DNA of 64,000 nt from Kitasatospora fiedleri (lineage in GTDB: Bacteria > Actinomycetota > Actinomycetes > Streptomycetales > Streptomycetaceae), in NCBI RefSeq assembly GCF_948472415.1, contig NZ_OX419519.1:1-64000 (forward strand). Direction: 5' to 3'. The notes under the pieces were generated by a model. That model made no database searches and was not told the origin of the DNA. It saw only the letters and a list, made by a program, of their open reading frames with translations. Both the position numbers and the translations under genes were made by a program. Of the stretch, positions 37,013 to 45,812 are shown one piece after another (position 1 is the stretch's first letter; each line of letters starts with the position of its first letter).

Positions 37013-37810
37013 TCAGTGGCGTTCCTGTCCGAACAGGTCGACCCGGATCGGTTCGGCGGCCGGGGTCCGGCCGTCCTCCGGGTCCTGCGGGGAGAGCGCG
37101 ATCGCGATGCCCGCGACGGCGAGGACGACCATGATGCCGACGGCCAGCGGGAGGACGAACTGCGAGGCGGGCGTGCCGTCGCCGATCGGGCGGCCGTCGA
37201 GGGTGACGGTGACGGCGGCCATCGCGGTGTAGTGCATGGCGACCACCGCGACGCCGGCGATCAGGGCGGCGCCGAGCGCCGAGGGCAGGCCCTTGACGTT
37301 CAGTGTCATCCACAGCGCCGCGGTGGCCGCGGCGACGGCGATGGCCACCGAGGCGGCCACCAGCGGGGTGGCGTAGGAGACCTCGCCCTCGACCTGCATC
37401 GCGGCCATGCCGAGGTAGTGCATGCCGGCGACGCCGCCGCCGGTCAGGACGCCGCCGGCCAGCAGAGTGCCGGTGCCCTTGCCGCGGTAGCCGACGAAGC
37501 CGATGCCCAGGCCGACCACGACGACCGCCACCAGCAGGCTGAGCACGGTGAGCGGGATGTCGTAGACCAGGGTGGAGGAGTCGACCATGAAGCCGAGCAT
37601 CGCGATGAAGTGCATGGACCAGATGCCGCACCCGAACGCCCCGGCCGCCAGCGCCAGCCAGCCGAAGCGCCGGTTCGGCCGCAGCGTCATGGCCCGTGCG
37701 GTGCAGCGCAGTCCGATCGCGGCTCCGACGCAGGCGATCAGGTAGGCCACGACCGGGTTCACCCACCCGTACTGGAAACCGTCGAGGTGGGCCGTGGTGC
37801 CGTGGTGCAT
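37013..37810 (-). CDS. MHYT-domain integral membrane protein
   Basis: 265 residues with seven predicted membrane helices. The three repeats of the motif appear as SMHFIAM, GMHYLGM and AMHYTAM at the expected two-helix spacing. MHYT domains are thought to bind copper and sense O2, CO or NO; here no GGDEF/EAL output domain follows, so it is a stand-alone sensor or metal protein. ATG at 37810 lacks a strong ribosome site. Frame intact. Confidence 0.85.
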   Translation of the reverse strand: MHHGTTAHLDGFQYGWVNPVVAYLIACVGAAIGLRCTARAMTLRPNRRFGWLALAAGAFGCGIWSMHFIAMLGFMVDSSTLVYDIPLTVLSLLVAVVVVGLGIGFVGYRGKGTGTLLAGGVLTGGGVAGMHYLGMAAMQVEGEVSYATPLVAASVAIAVAAATAALWMTLNVKGLPSALGAALIAGVAVVAMHYTAMAAVTVTLDGRPIGDGTPASQFVLPLAVGIMVVLAVAGIAIALSPQDPEDGRTPAAEPIRVDLFGQERH

Positions 37811-37958
37811 GAAGGGTCCGATCGGGAACGACTGCGGGTGCGGGTTTTGCCTCCGAGACAATACCGTCCGGTAGGGATTGGTCCGTACCAATGCCCCGCC
37901 ACCTGCTCCGCCACCTGCCCCGCCCCCGGCCTGTCCGGACGTGGCAGGCTTGGTGTCC

Positions 37959-38426
37959 ATGGAGCAGCCCGCCGGAACACCCCGCGTCCCGCACCCGCCC
38001 GTGCCGCCGCCGCTGCTGGTGGTGGACGGCGCGAACGTCGTCGGCTCCGTACCGGACGGGTGGTGGCGGGACCGGCGGGGTGCGGCCGAGCGGCTGCGCG
38101 ACGCGCTGGTGCCGGTGGCGGCGGCCGGGGTGCCGGGCGTACCGGGCCCGCTGGCGGTGGTCCTGGTGGTGGAGGGTGCGGCGCGCGGCGTCGACGGGGT
38201 GCCGGAGGTGCGGGTGGTGTCGGCCCCGGGCAGCGGGGACGACCGGATCGTGGAGCTGGTCGCCGCCGAGTCCGCCGCCGCGCCGGGCCGCCGCCTGCTG
38301 GTGGTGACGGCCGACCGCGAGCTGCGCGGGCGGGTCGCCGCCCTGGGCGCGGAGCCGCTGGGCCCGCGCACGGTGCGCGGCAGCCGCAGCAGTGGCAGTG
38401 GTGGTGGCAGCAGGAACGGCGGCTAG
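37959..38426 (+). CDS. NYN/PIN-like nuclease-fold protein
   Basis: 155 residues. LLVVDGANVVGSVPDGWW supplies the first acidic residue of the NYN (YacP-like) ribonuclease fold, and LLVVTADRELRGRVAALG the second, with GSGDDRIVELV between. It ends in a Ser/Gly tail. A role in RNA processing is likely but unproven. ATG at 37959; the upstream 148 bases to the divergent MHYT gene hold the promoters. Confidence 0.72.
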   Translation: MEQPAGTPRVPHPPVPPPLLVVDGANVVGSVPDGWWRDRRGAAERLRDALVPVAAAGVPGVPGPLAVVLVVEGAARGVDGVPEVRVVSAPGSGDDRIVELVAAESAAAPGRRLLVVTADRELRGRVAALGAEPLGPRTVRGSRSSGSGGGSRNGG

Positions 38427-38518
38427 GGCCGGACGGGCGGTGCGCGCGACGACTGACACCGCACCAGAAACTTTGCCTCAAAGGCAGAATGAGGAGCTGT
38501 CGAGGAGGTGACGAGACC

Positions 38519-38842
38519 TCAGGCCAGCCTGGTCCGGGTGGCGGCCGGGCGGGTGCGGCCGCGGGAGCTGACGGCGGGTCGGGTGGGGCGGCGGTCCGGC
38601 TTGGCGGGCCGTCCGTCGGCGGTCGGGGCGGGGCGGGCGGCGAGCGCGGCCTTGAGCGCGCGGACGGCCAACAGGACGGCGACGGCGGCGAGTTCGGCGG
38701 GTTCGACGGCGCCGCGGGCGGCGGCGGCGCGCTGGCAGGCCGAGCACCAGACGGAGCTGGCCCGGCCGCCGTCGGGGTAGTCCAGGCCGAGCGGCACCAG
38801 GTAGTGGCAGCCGCAGTCCTGGCAGACGAAGAGCAGCCTCAT
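38519..38842 (-). CDS. small zinc-ribbon protein
   Basis: 107 residues. The N-terminus RLLFVCQDCGCHYLVPLG and WCSACQRAAA give a CxxC...CxxC zinc ribbon, followed by an Ala-rich helix and a basic Arg/Pro tail that may bind nucleic acid. ATG at 38842 overlaps by four bases (ATGA) the stop of the CxxCxG protein upstream, so they are coupled. Confidence 0.6.
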   Translation of the reverse strand: MRLLFVCQDCGCHYLVPLGLDYPDGGRASSVWCSACQRAAAARGAVEPAELAAVAVLLAVRALKAALAARPAPTADGRPAKPDRRPTRPAVSSRGRTRPAATRTRLA

Positions 38843-39000
38843 CGCTGCACCACCCCCGAGCCGCCGCACACCGAGCACGGTGACCAGTACCTGCGCTGCA
38901 CCGGTCGCTGTCCCCCGCGCGGGTCGGTCTCCACCGAGTGCTCCGTCTTCTCCGTTCCGCGCGCCCCGCCGCAGCCGGGGCAGGTCTGCTGCTCAGCCAT
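38839..39000 (-). CDS. 53-residue CxxCxG zinc-finger protein
   Basis: A very short gene: MAEQQTCPGCGGARGTEKTE, then a middle part, ending SPCSVCGGSGVVQR. The two CxxCxGG motifs match half of a DnaJ zinc centre. It has an excellent ribosome site GGAGGTGA seven bases before ATG at 39000, a -10-like TACGGT on the minus strand (39026-39021), and a stop that overlaps the next start (ATGA). These facts together make it a real gene. Function unknown; DnaJ-like or nucleic-acid-binding by analogy. Confidence 0.8.
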   Translation of the reverse strand: MAEQQTCPGCGGARGTEKTEHSVETDPRGGQRPVQRRYWSPCSVCGGSGVVQR

Positions 39001-39266
39001 CGGTCACCTCCAGACCACAGACCGTAGCGCGCCGATCCCGTCCGCGACAGCGGTTCGCCACCGGACCACCCCCAGCTTTGCCCGTACACCTGAACGCCGC
39101 CCGGCACCTGCGTCCGCCTCCGGCCCGGGGGGCGCGGGTCGCCGCCAGGGGCGCGGGCAGTGGGAACGCGCGCCGGGCGGGTGTCGGGGCGCGCCGCGGG
39201 CGGCGGCACACGCCGGGCCCGGTCCCCGTCGGCAGGGCGGACCCGCGGTGCGCGATGATCACGGCC

Positions 39267-39905
39267 ATGACCACGAACCCACCGGGCATCCGGATCGAGC
39301 ACCGCGGCGCCGTCCCGCAGGTCCACCCCACCGCCTACGTCGCGCCGACGGCCACCCTGGTCGGCGACGTCCGGATCGGCCCGCGCGCCCGGGTGATGTA
39401 CGGGGCGGTGCTGGACGCGGAGGGTTCTCGGATCGAGGTCGGCGAGGCGACGGTGGTGTGCGAGAACGCGGTGCTGCGCGCCTCCGCCGTCGCCGCCGAC
39501 CAGCCGGTCCTGCTCGGCGATCACGTCTTCGTCGGCCCGCACGCCACCCTGCTGGGCTGCACCGTGCGGCGGGCCTGCTACCTGGCGAGCTCGGTGCACG
39601 TGCTCCAGGAGGCCGTGGTGGGCACCGGCTCGGTGGTCGCGGTCGCGGCCCTGGTGCACGCCCGCACGGTGCTGCCCGAGGAGTACTTCGTCCCGCCGTA
39701 CACGATGGCCGTCGGCGACCCGGTGCGGCTGCTGGCCCCGGGCGACCCCGAGGTGCCGCAGGTGCTCGGACGGCTCGGCTTCGCGGCCACGGCCTTCGGG
39801 GTCGACGCCTCCTGGACCGACCGCGTCGCCCGGCACGAGCGGATGGCCGAGGTCCGCGCGGCGGAGTTCGCGGCGCACCTGGACGACCGCCCCGCGACCG
39901 GCTGA
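39267..39905 (+). CDS. gamma-carbonic-anhydrase-like hexapeptide protein
   Basis: 212 residues with a left-handed beta-helix: AYVAPTATLVGDVRIGPRAR, VLLGDHVFVGPHATLLGCTV, ACYLASSVHVLQEAVVGTGS. The layout is that of the PaaY/CaiE/YrdA group; the three zinc histidines of true carbonic anhydrases are not all evident, so activity is uncertain. A C-terminal helix (WTDRVARHERMAEVRAAEF) follows. ATG at 39267; frame intact. Confidence 0.75.
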   Translation: MTTNPPGIRIEHRGAVPQVHPTAYVAPTATLVGDVRIGPRARVMYGAVLDAEGSRIEVGEATVVCENAVLRASAVAADQPVLLGDHVFVGPHATLLGCTVRRACYLASSVHVLQEAVVGTGSVVAVAALVHARTVLPEEYFVPPYTMAVGDPVRLLAPGDPEVPQVLGRLGFAATAFGVDASWTDRVARHERMAEVRAAEFAAHLDDRPATG

Positions 39906-39974
39906 CCGGCCGCCCCGCCGACCCTGCGCCCCGGCCGTCCCACCGCCCCGCCCGCCCCACCCGGGCCGGGCGGG

Positions 39975-40289
39975 TCAGGACGCCGGACGGCCGCGCGCCG
40001 GACGCGGCCAGTCCGCGGGGGACGCCTCGACGTCGTTGCCGCGCACCCAGACCGTGGAGACCCCGAGCAGCCGGCGCATCACCGCGAAGCCGCCCTCCCA
40101 GCCGCCGGGCAGCCGCAGCCGGCCGGAGCGGATGGTCCCGGCGCTGAACCGGGTGTCCCCGCTCTCCAGCATGCCGGTCCAGCCGGGCAGGCCCACGTCC
40201 GGGACGTTGCCGGTCAGTTCGGCCTGGACCGGGATCTCCAGTCCGTCGGCCAGCAGCAGGGCGGGGCCCCGGTACACGGGTGAGGTCAT
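39975..40289 (-). CDS. small beta-rich protein, possibly DUF4873-like
   Basis: 104 residues: YRGPALLLADGLEIPVQAEL, a Trp-Gly turn GWTGMLESGD, then RLRLPGGWEGGFAVMRRLLG. The start resembles DUF4873 proteins, which are short C-terminal domains of flavoproteins. I am not sure of this. ATG at 40289; frame intact. Confidence 0.45.
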   Translation of the reverse strand: MTSPVYRGPALLLADGLEIPVQAELTGNVPDVGLPGWTGMLESGDTRFSAGTIRSGRLRLPGGWEGGFAVMRRLLGVSTVWVRGNDVEASPADWPRPARGRPAS

Positions 40290-40410
40290 GCCTAGAGCGT
40301 GCGGGAGGCCCCCGGAACCGCGCAAATCCCGCAATCCGGACGGAGCGGTCCCGGCGGAGCCTCGCGGCGGACGGAACACCCCCGCCGCCCGACCCAGCCG
40401 GCACGACGGC

Positions 40411-40896
40411 TCATCCGCCGCCCCCGTCGTCGTCCTCCTCCCCCAGCAGCCGCTCGACCAGCCCGTCGAGGTCGACGTGCTCCTGTTCGCAGCCGACCGG
40501 GACGACGCACTCGGTGCGCCGCAGGAAGTCGCGCAGGGCCCGGACGGGCAGGCGGAGCAGGGCGTCGGCCTCCTCGCCGTGCAGGGTGAGCAGGAGGTGT
40601 CCGCGGTCGGGGCCGTGGCCGGGCGCGACGGACATGTCGCCGAGGCCGGCGGGGCGGGTCAGGCCGGCCAGCAGGACGTCGCGGGAGAGCGACCAGGTGA
40701 CGGGGTCGGGCAGGTCGACGTGGCTGTCCAGGTGGACGGCGTAGGGCTCGTCGGCGCCGTAGCGCAGCCGGGCGACGACCGGGACGCGCAGTTCGGGCGC
40801 GACGACCACCTCCAGGACGAGGTGCCGGACGACCCGGACGGCGCTGTCGCGCTGCGGCGGGACCTGCGCGTCCCCGTGCGCCTCCTCGGAGTTCAC
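40411..40896 (-). CDS. SsgA-family sporulation/cell-division regulator
   Basis: 161 residues. The family core is clear: VPVVARLRYGADEPYAVHLD, VTWSLSRDVLLAGLTRP, GLGDMSVAP, LLLTLHGEEADALLRLPVRA, LRDFLRRTECVVPVGCEQE. SsgA-like proteins steer septum placement and spore-wall formation in streptomycetes and kin, so this gene supports the taxonomic reading. A Glu/Asp/Gly tail (EEDDDGGGG) extends the usual length. GTG at 40896 with GGAG close upstream. The 207 bases before it hold only an AT-richer promoter stretch. Confidence 0.9.
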   Translation of the reverse strand: MNSEEAHGDAQVPPQRDSAVRVVRHLVLEVVVAPELRVPVVARLRYGADEPYAVHLDSHVDLPDPVTWSLSRDVLLAGLTRPAGLGDMSVAPGHGPDRGHLLLTLHGEEADALLRLPVRALRDFLRRTECVVPVGCEQEHVDLDGLVERLLGEEDDDGGGG

Positions 40897-41103
40897 CGGG
40901 CTCCACCGCCCCGGGTCCGGAACCTCCGAGAACCGCAGGGTCGCCGAGAAGCACGGAGCCGCCGGGGACTGCGGAGAAACGATTCTTCACTTGCTGAGCA
41001 GCGACCCGCTGCGCGCCGCAGCGCCTCTCGAACGTGCACGCCAGGACAACGACGCCGGGCGCGTTCGGTGACACCCCGGCCGTTCCGCCCCCGAACGGGC
41101 CCG

Positions 41104-41391
41104 CTACGCCCGGGCGAGCCGGCGGGCCAGCTCCTCCAGGTAGGCGTCCCCGTACGCGTCGGCCAGGTCGTCCAGGTCGATCATCGGGGGGATGTCGATG
41201 ACGGGCTGGCGCTCGATCAGGAACGCCACCGTCTCGTGCACGATCCGCCGTTCGTCGCCGTCGGCGAGGCCCGGCCGCTCCAGCACCGCGTCGGTGACCC
41301 GGACCCGCGTGGCGGCCCCGACCGGGCCGTCCTCGACCCGGACCAGGTACTCGCGGTCACCCAGGGGTTCCACCCGGATGTCAACTGCCAT
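41104..41391 (-). CDS. conserved small actinobacterial protein
   Basis: 95 residues: DIRVEPLGDREYLVRVEDG, RIVHETVAFLIERQPVIDIP, MIDLDDLADAYGDAYLEELA. An acidic, compact protein with an N-terminal beta part and C-terminal helices. I do not recognise a function. ATG at 41391. The next 304 bases to 41695 hold two divergent promoters; TAGGAT at 41634-41639 is a good -10 for the BlaI gene. A GTGCTCAGCCG direct repeat occurs near 41420. Confidence 0.6.
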   Translation of the reverse strand: MAVDIRVEPLGDREYLVRVEDGPVGAATRVRVTDAVLERPGLADGDERRIVHETVAFLIERQPVIDIPPMIDLDDLADAYGDAYLEELARRLARA

Positions 41392-41695
41392 GGCGCGGGC
41401 CGTCCTTCCGTCAGTGCTCAGCCGGTGCTCAGCCGTGCGGCGGTGCCGACGCCGCGTCACCTGCCGGTTCTGCCGACGGGGCACCAACCGTTCCCCACCT
41501 TACGGCCTGCCCGCCGACGGCCCGCGCATGCCCGCACCCCGGTGGCGCCCGGTATCGCCGGACGTCCGCCGGACGCCCCGCCGGGCGTTTGACGAAGTCT
41601 TTACCCGACGCCCGGCGCGGCCGGGCCCGCCCCTAGGATGGGGGGACGAACTGTCCGAGTCGGGCGCGGGCGGCCGTGCCGGAGGGAGTCTCCCC

Positions 41696-42139
41696 ATGGA
41701 GTTGGCGGGCGTCGACCCGGAACACGGCGGGGGCGACGAGAGCGGGCGTCCGCGCCGTCGCGGGAAGGGCGAGCTGGCGACCGAGGTGCTGTCGGTGCTG
41801 CACCGGGCGCCGGGGCCGGTGACGGCGTCCTGGGTGCAGGAGCAGCTGGGCGGCGAGCTGGCGTACACCACGGTGATGACCATCCTGTCGCGGCTGCTGG
41901 CCAAGCAGGCGGTGGTGCGCAGCCGGGCGGGCCGGGCGTACGTGTGGTCGGCGGTGGCGGACGCGGCGGGGCTGACGGCCCGCCGGATGCGCCGGCTGCT
42001 GGACACCGAGCCGGACCGGGACGCGGTGCTGGCCTCGTTCGTGACGGCGCTGACGCCCGAGGACGAGCAGCTGCTGCGGTCGCTGCTGAACGCGGCGGAG
42101 CCCTCCCCGGGTGCCGGGGGCCGGGACGACGGGCGCTGA
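41696..42139 (+). CDS. BlaI/MecI-family repressor
   Basis: 147 residues. Winged helix: ATEVLSVLHRAPGPVTASWV, LAYTTVMTILSRLLAKQAVV, RAGRAYVWSAV, then C-terminal dimer helices VLASFVTALTPEDEQLLRSL. Such repressors are inactivated by cleavage or metal. ATG at 41696 behind GGAGGGAG. Three bases separate it from the M56 peptidase gene, the classical BlaI-BlaR1-like pair. Confidence 0.9.
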   Translation: MELAGVDPEHGGGDESGRPRRRGKGELATEVLSVLHRAPGPVTASWVQEQLGGELAYTTVMTILSRLLAKQAVVRSRAGRAYVWSAVADAAGLTARRMRRLLDTEPDRDAVLASFVTALTPEDEQLLRSLLNAAEPSPGAGGRDDGR

Positions 42140-42142
42140 GCG

Positions 42143-43075
42143 ATGGGCTCCTTCGTCTTCCTCCCGCTGGTGCTGCCGCTGACCTCGCTGCCGATCGCCC
42201 GGCTGGCCGAGCACCACCTGCACCCGCGCCACGCGGTGCGGCTGCTGTCCTGGATCGGCGTGACGATGGCGGTGTGCAGCACCCTGGCGCTGGGCCTGCT
42301 GTTCGTGGTGGGCACCGCGCAGATCCCGGGCAACCCGCTGCCGGACAGCTGGTCGGACCCGGAGATCCGCACGGCGGTGCCGTTCCACGAGGCGGTGGGC
42401 ACGGCGGCGGTGGCGGGCCTGGTGACGGTGCTGACGGCGTGCTCCCGCTCGCTCCGCCGCCACCTGCGCATCCGGGCCCGGGCGCAGCGGGTGCTGGCCC
42501 CGATGCCGCCGGACTCCGACCTGGTGGTGCTGCCGGACGACGAGCCGTACGCGTACGCGGTGCCGGGCGGGCCGGGCCGGGTGGTGGTGTCGACGGCGAT
42601 GATGGACAGCCTGGACGCGGACGAGCAGCGGGCGCTGCTGGCGCACGAGCGCTCGCACCTGGCGAACCGGCACCACCACTACCTGCTGGCGGCGCAGTTG
42701 GCGAGCTGCGTGAACCCGTTCCTGCGCCCGTTGCAGAAGGCGGTCGGGTACGCGACGGAGCGCTGGGCGGACGAGGAGGCCGCGGGTTCGGTGGGCGACC
42801 GGCGGCTGACCGCCCGGGCGGTGGCCCGGGCCGCCCTGGTCACCCGGGGCGCGGGGCTGGCCCCGTCCTTCGCGGCCTTCGCGGCACCGGGTCCCGTGCC
42901 GCGCCGGGTCACCGCGCTGCTGAGCCCCGCGCTGGGCGAGTCCTGGCCGGCGCCGGCCTCCCCGGCGGGTCTGGCCGCGATGGTGGCCGCCGCGGGCACC
43001 GCGGTCTCGGCGGTCTCGGCCCTGAACGCGGCCGTGGCGCTGGTCCTGCTGGTCAAGGCCGCCACCCCCTGGTGA
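42143..43075 (+). CDS. M56/M48-type membrane metallopeptidase
   Basis: 310 residues. Helices VLPLTSLPIARLAEHHL, WIGVTMAVCSTLALGLLFVV, and AVGTAAVAGLVTVLTA precede the zinc site LLAHERSHLANRHH (HExxH) with the third ligand in YATERWADEEA; a final helix closes the protein. BlaR1-like proteases cut their BlaI partner, but here no penicillin-binding sensor domain follows, as in the shorter actinobacterial versions. Frame intact. Confidence 0.88.
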   Translation: MGSFVFLPLVLPLTSLPIARLAEHHLHPRHAVRLLSWIGVTMAVCSTLALGLLFVVGTAQIPGNPLPDSWSDPEIRTAVPFHEAVGTAAVAGLVTVLTACSRSLRRHLRIRARAQRVLAPMPPDSDLVVLPDDEPYAYAVPGGPGRVVVSTAMMDSLDADEQRALLAHERSHLANRHHHYLLAAQLASCVNPFLRPLQKAVGYATERWADEEAAGSVGDRRLTARAVARAALVTRGAGLAPSFAAFAAPGPVPRRVTALLSPALGESWPAPASPAGLAAMVAAAGTAVSAVSALNAAVALVLLVKAATPW

Positions 43076-43099
43076 CGACGCGTCCCTGACGCACCGCCG

Positions 43100-43131
43100 A
43101 CGCCCCTCGGACCTGCCGGTCCGGGGGGCGT
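43100..43131. terminator. hairpin between convergent genes
   Basis: ACGCCCCTCGGACC (43100-43113) and GGTCCGGGGGGCGT (43118-43131) pair at 13 of 14 positions with a TGCC loop, between the M56 gene and the convergent LCP gene. Confidence 0.65.
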
Positions 43132-43154
43132 TCCCGTCGTGCTCCGCGGCGGGT

Positions 43155-44821
43155 TCAGTCGACGCAGGGGACGCCGCCGGCCTTCACCGGCGGGCCCTGC
43201 ATCTGGAGGGCGGGGGCGGCGGCGGGGTCGGTGCTGTCGCCGGTCGCACCGGTTCCGGCTGTTCCGGCTGTTCCGGCGGGGTCGGCGGGGTCGGGGGCGG
43301 TGCGGTCGGCGTGGTCGGCGCCGAGGACGACCTGGACCCGGCCGGGGGCGAGGGCGGTGGAGGCGGTGGCGGTGGTGCCGTAGCGGGCGGCGATCCGCTG
43401 CCCGGCGTCCTGCGCGCCGGTGCCGTACCTGACGGTGGTGGTGCGCGGGTGGCTGTCGGCGGTGCCGACCTTCCCCGCCCGGTAGCCGAGGGCGGCGAGC
43501 GCCTTGGACTCGTTGGCCGCGGCCCGGGCCACCGAGGACCCGTTGAGCACGTCGACGGTGGTCCCGGCGGCGGACGCCCCGGTCCGCGCCAGACTCGGGC
43601 TCGGGCTCGGGCTCGGACTCGGGCCCGGGCTCGGCGCGGTGGCGGCGCCGGTGGCCGGGGTGAGCGCCGGGTCGGCGTCGAGCGGCTGTCCGAACAGCTG
43701 CTTGACGATCCGCCGGAGCTTCACCGGGTCGACCTGGTTGACCTCCTGGCCGCCGACGGTGGCGAACTTGTCGATCGGCAGGGTGTTGAACTCGACGTTG
43801 CCGCCGGTCAGGTTGGGCGCCTGCTGGACGAAGTCGAGCAGCTGCCACTGGTCGTCGATCACCACGTCCTTCTTGACCACGTTCAGCAGGTCCTGCATCT
43901 TGCCGAGGTCGCCGATCACGCCCTGCTGCTTGAGCTTGTACTCGACGGAGGCGATGAACGCCTGCTGCCGGTGGGTGCGGTCGAGGTCGCCGTTGGTGAG
44001 GTTGTGCCGCTGCCGGACGAAGGACAGCGCGTCGGCGGCGTTCACCTGGCTGACCCCGGCCGGGAGTTTCAGCCCGGTGCCGCCGCCGGGCTTGACCACG
44101 TTGCCCTTGCTGTCGGTGACCCGGGAGACGATCGGGTCGTCGACGGCCTTGTTCAGGCAGACCGGGATCGGTTCGAGCGCCTTGGCGATGTCGTAGAAGC
44201 CGATCAGGTTGACCTCGGCGAAGTGGTCGATCGGGATGTCGAGCAGCTTCTGCACGGTCTGGATGGTGGCGGAGCGCCCGGCCTCCCGGCTCTGCTGCTC
44301 CAGGTCGGCGCCCTTGAGGCCCTTGGCGCGCAGCTTCTGCTCGGCGGCGTCCTTGGCGTAGCCGTAGGCCTCCTTGACCTTGTGCATCCTGCCCTCGGTC
44401 CCGTCGGCGTTGTACGTCTGCACCCAGTCGTCGCGCGGGACGGACACCGCCTGGGCCTTCCCGCTGGGCGGGATGTGCAGCACGATCAGCGAGTTGGTGT
44501 TGTAGCCGCCGATCTCGCTGGAGCCGGCGTGCAGTTCGTCCTGGACGAACTCCTTGGGCAGGTCGGTGCCGTCCATGTTCTTCCGGCTGTCGAGGCCGAT
44601 CAGCAGGATGTTGACGGAGGCGTCGAGGTGCTGGGGGCGTTCTTCCTGGCCTGGTCGAGGGCGTGCGAGCGGCTGACGCCGTTGAGCTGGTCGGTGGTGT
44701 ACCAGGCGAAGCCGCTGACGCCCAGGACGGCCAGCGAGAGGGCGCAGGCGGCGGTCCGGCCGGCGATCAGCCCGGGGGCGGGGCGGCGGCCGAGCCGGCG
44801 GGGGCCGCGTCGTTCAGCCAC
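43155..44821 (-). CDS. LytR-CpsA-Psr (LCP) family cell-wall ligase with LytR_C domain
   Basis: About 555 residues. One membrane helix (TAACALSLAVLGVSGFAWY), then the LCP domain: NILLIGLDSR, the Asp/Arg site in SVPRDDWV, HFAEVNLIGFYDIAKAL, ALSFVRQRHNLTNGDLDR. After a Pro/Ser linker comes the LytR_C domain (TTVDVLNGSSVARAA, LAALGYRAGKVGTAD). LCP enzymes move teichoic acid or arabinogalactan-type polymers from lipid carriers to peptidoglycan. One break near 44632, where five C should be six. GTG at 44821 overlaps the upstream membrane gene by eight bases. Confidence 0.9.
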
Positions 44822-45512
44822 GGCGGGGCCTCCGGGCGCGGAGCGTGCGCACGCCGACGGCCAGCAGGGCGGCGGCGAGCGCGGCCAGCATCCACGGGAA
44901 CTGGCCGCTGACCAGTTTCAGGCTCTCGGTGCCCAGCCCGGCGCCCCGGTACCTGTCGCCGCGCGCCAGGTAGTCGACCCCGCCGGCGACGGCCAGCGTC
45001 ACCACGGGGGCGCCGCTGACCACCCACCACCAGCCGGCCCGGCTGCTGACCAGCGCGGCCAGGGCGGCGCCCAGGACGGCGCAGGCCGCGTACGCCGGGC
45101 CCAGGCCGGGGGCGAGCAGTTCGTCGGCGAGCGCGCCGAGCACCGGCAGGCCGAGGGCGGGCAGGACGGCGGGCATCCGGTTCGCCCCGGGGGCGGCGGC
45201 GGCCCCGGTGCGGGCGCCCTCCCGGCGGGCCTGGCGGCGCGGGGCGCTCCCGTCCGGCGCGGGCGCGGGTGCGGGTGCGCCGGTTGCCGGACCGCCGCGC
45301 TCCGGGCCGCCGCGCTCCGGGCCGGCCGGTCCGGGGGTGCGCCGCCGCTCCCGGTGCGGGGTGCGCTGGGGCGGGACGGGGTGGTCGGCCGTCTCCCGCC
45401 GGCCGGTCCGTCCGCGCGGCCCGCCCGGTTCGCCCGGCTGGCCCTGTGCGCCCGGCTCGTCCCGCCACAGCGGTGCGTCTCCGCGCGTGCCCGTCGGCCT
45501 TCGCCCCGTCAT
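44814..45512 (-). CDS. DUF6542-type membrane protein
   Basis: 232 residues: a long Pro/Gly/Arg cytoplasmic leader (residues 1-110) then four hydrophobic segments (VLPALGLPVLGALADELLA, YAACAVLGAALAALVSS, WWWVVSGAPVVTLAVAGGV, MLAALAAALLAVGV). This arrangement upstream of an LCP gene is known to me from other streptomycetes. ATG at 45512 follows AGAGG. Function unknown; probably part of wall assembly. Confidence 0.65.
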   Translation of the reverse strand: MTGRRPTGTRGDAPLWRDEPGAQGQPGEPGGPRGRTGRRETADHPVPPQRTPHRERRRTPGPAGPERGGPERGGPATGAPAPAPAPDGSAPRRQARREGARTGAAAAPGANRMPAVLPALGLPVLGALADELLAPGLGPAYAACAVLGAALAALVSSRAGWWWVVSGAPVVTLAVAGGVDYLARGDRYRGAGLGTESLKLVSGQFPWMLAALAAALLAVGVRTLRARRPRRG

Positions 45513-45595
45513 CGACACCTCTCGTCCTCCGCCGCGCCGCGCCTGCGGCGTCCGACCGTTCCGGGCTGACAGACGCGTGGCGCGGCCCCCCGGTT

Positions 45596-45615
45596 CCTCT
45601 ACACGGCTGTAGAGG
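45596..45615. promoter_or_regulatory. 8-bp inverted repeat in the divergent promoter region
   Basis: CCTCTACA (45596-45603) and TGTAGAGG (45608-45615) around CGGC. It lies in the 300-base gap (45513-45812) between the DUF6542 gene and the lytic transglycosylase; the rest of the gap shows no gene and no riboswitch that I can recognise. Confidence 0.45.
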
Positions 45616-45812
45616 TTCGAGCGAAGCATACAAATCCGCTCCGGGTACGTAAGCTCGCCACAGGTCGCCACCCGGCACCGGGCGACATCCGACAGAACGC
45701 GACAACCCGGCGACAGGACACGGCCACCGGGCGTCCTCGGTCCCGGCGGCCGGGTCCGCGGGGGCGACAGCGGCGGCGGAGAGCGGCGGAAAACGACAGA
45801 AGGAGTCCTCCG

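Noticed and set aside
38508-38780. A plus-strand frame with GAGGAGGTGACG in front
   Set aside because: It lies antisense to the zinc-ribbon gene and has only low-complexity Arg/Ala sequence.
45620-45812. A possible c-di-AMP riboswitch before the lytic transglycosylase
   Set aside because: I looked for the conserved core blocks of that riboswitch and did not find them; only ordinary GC-rich leader sequence is present.
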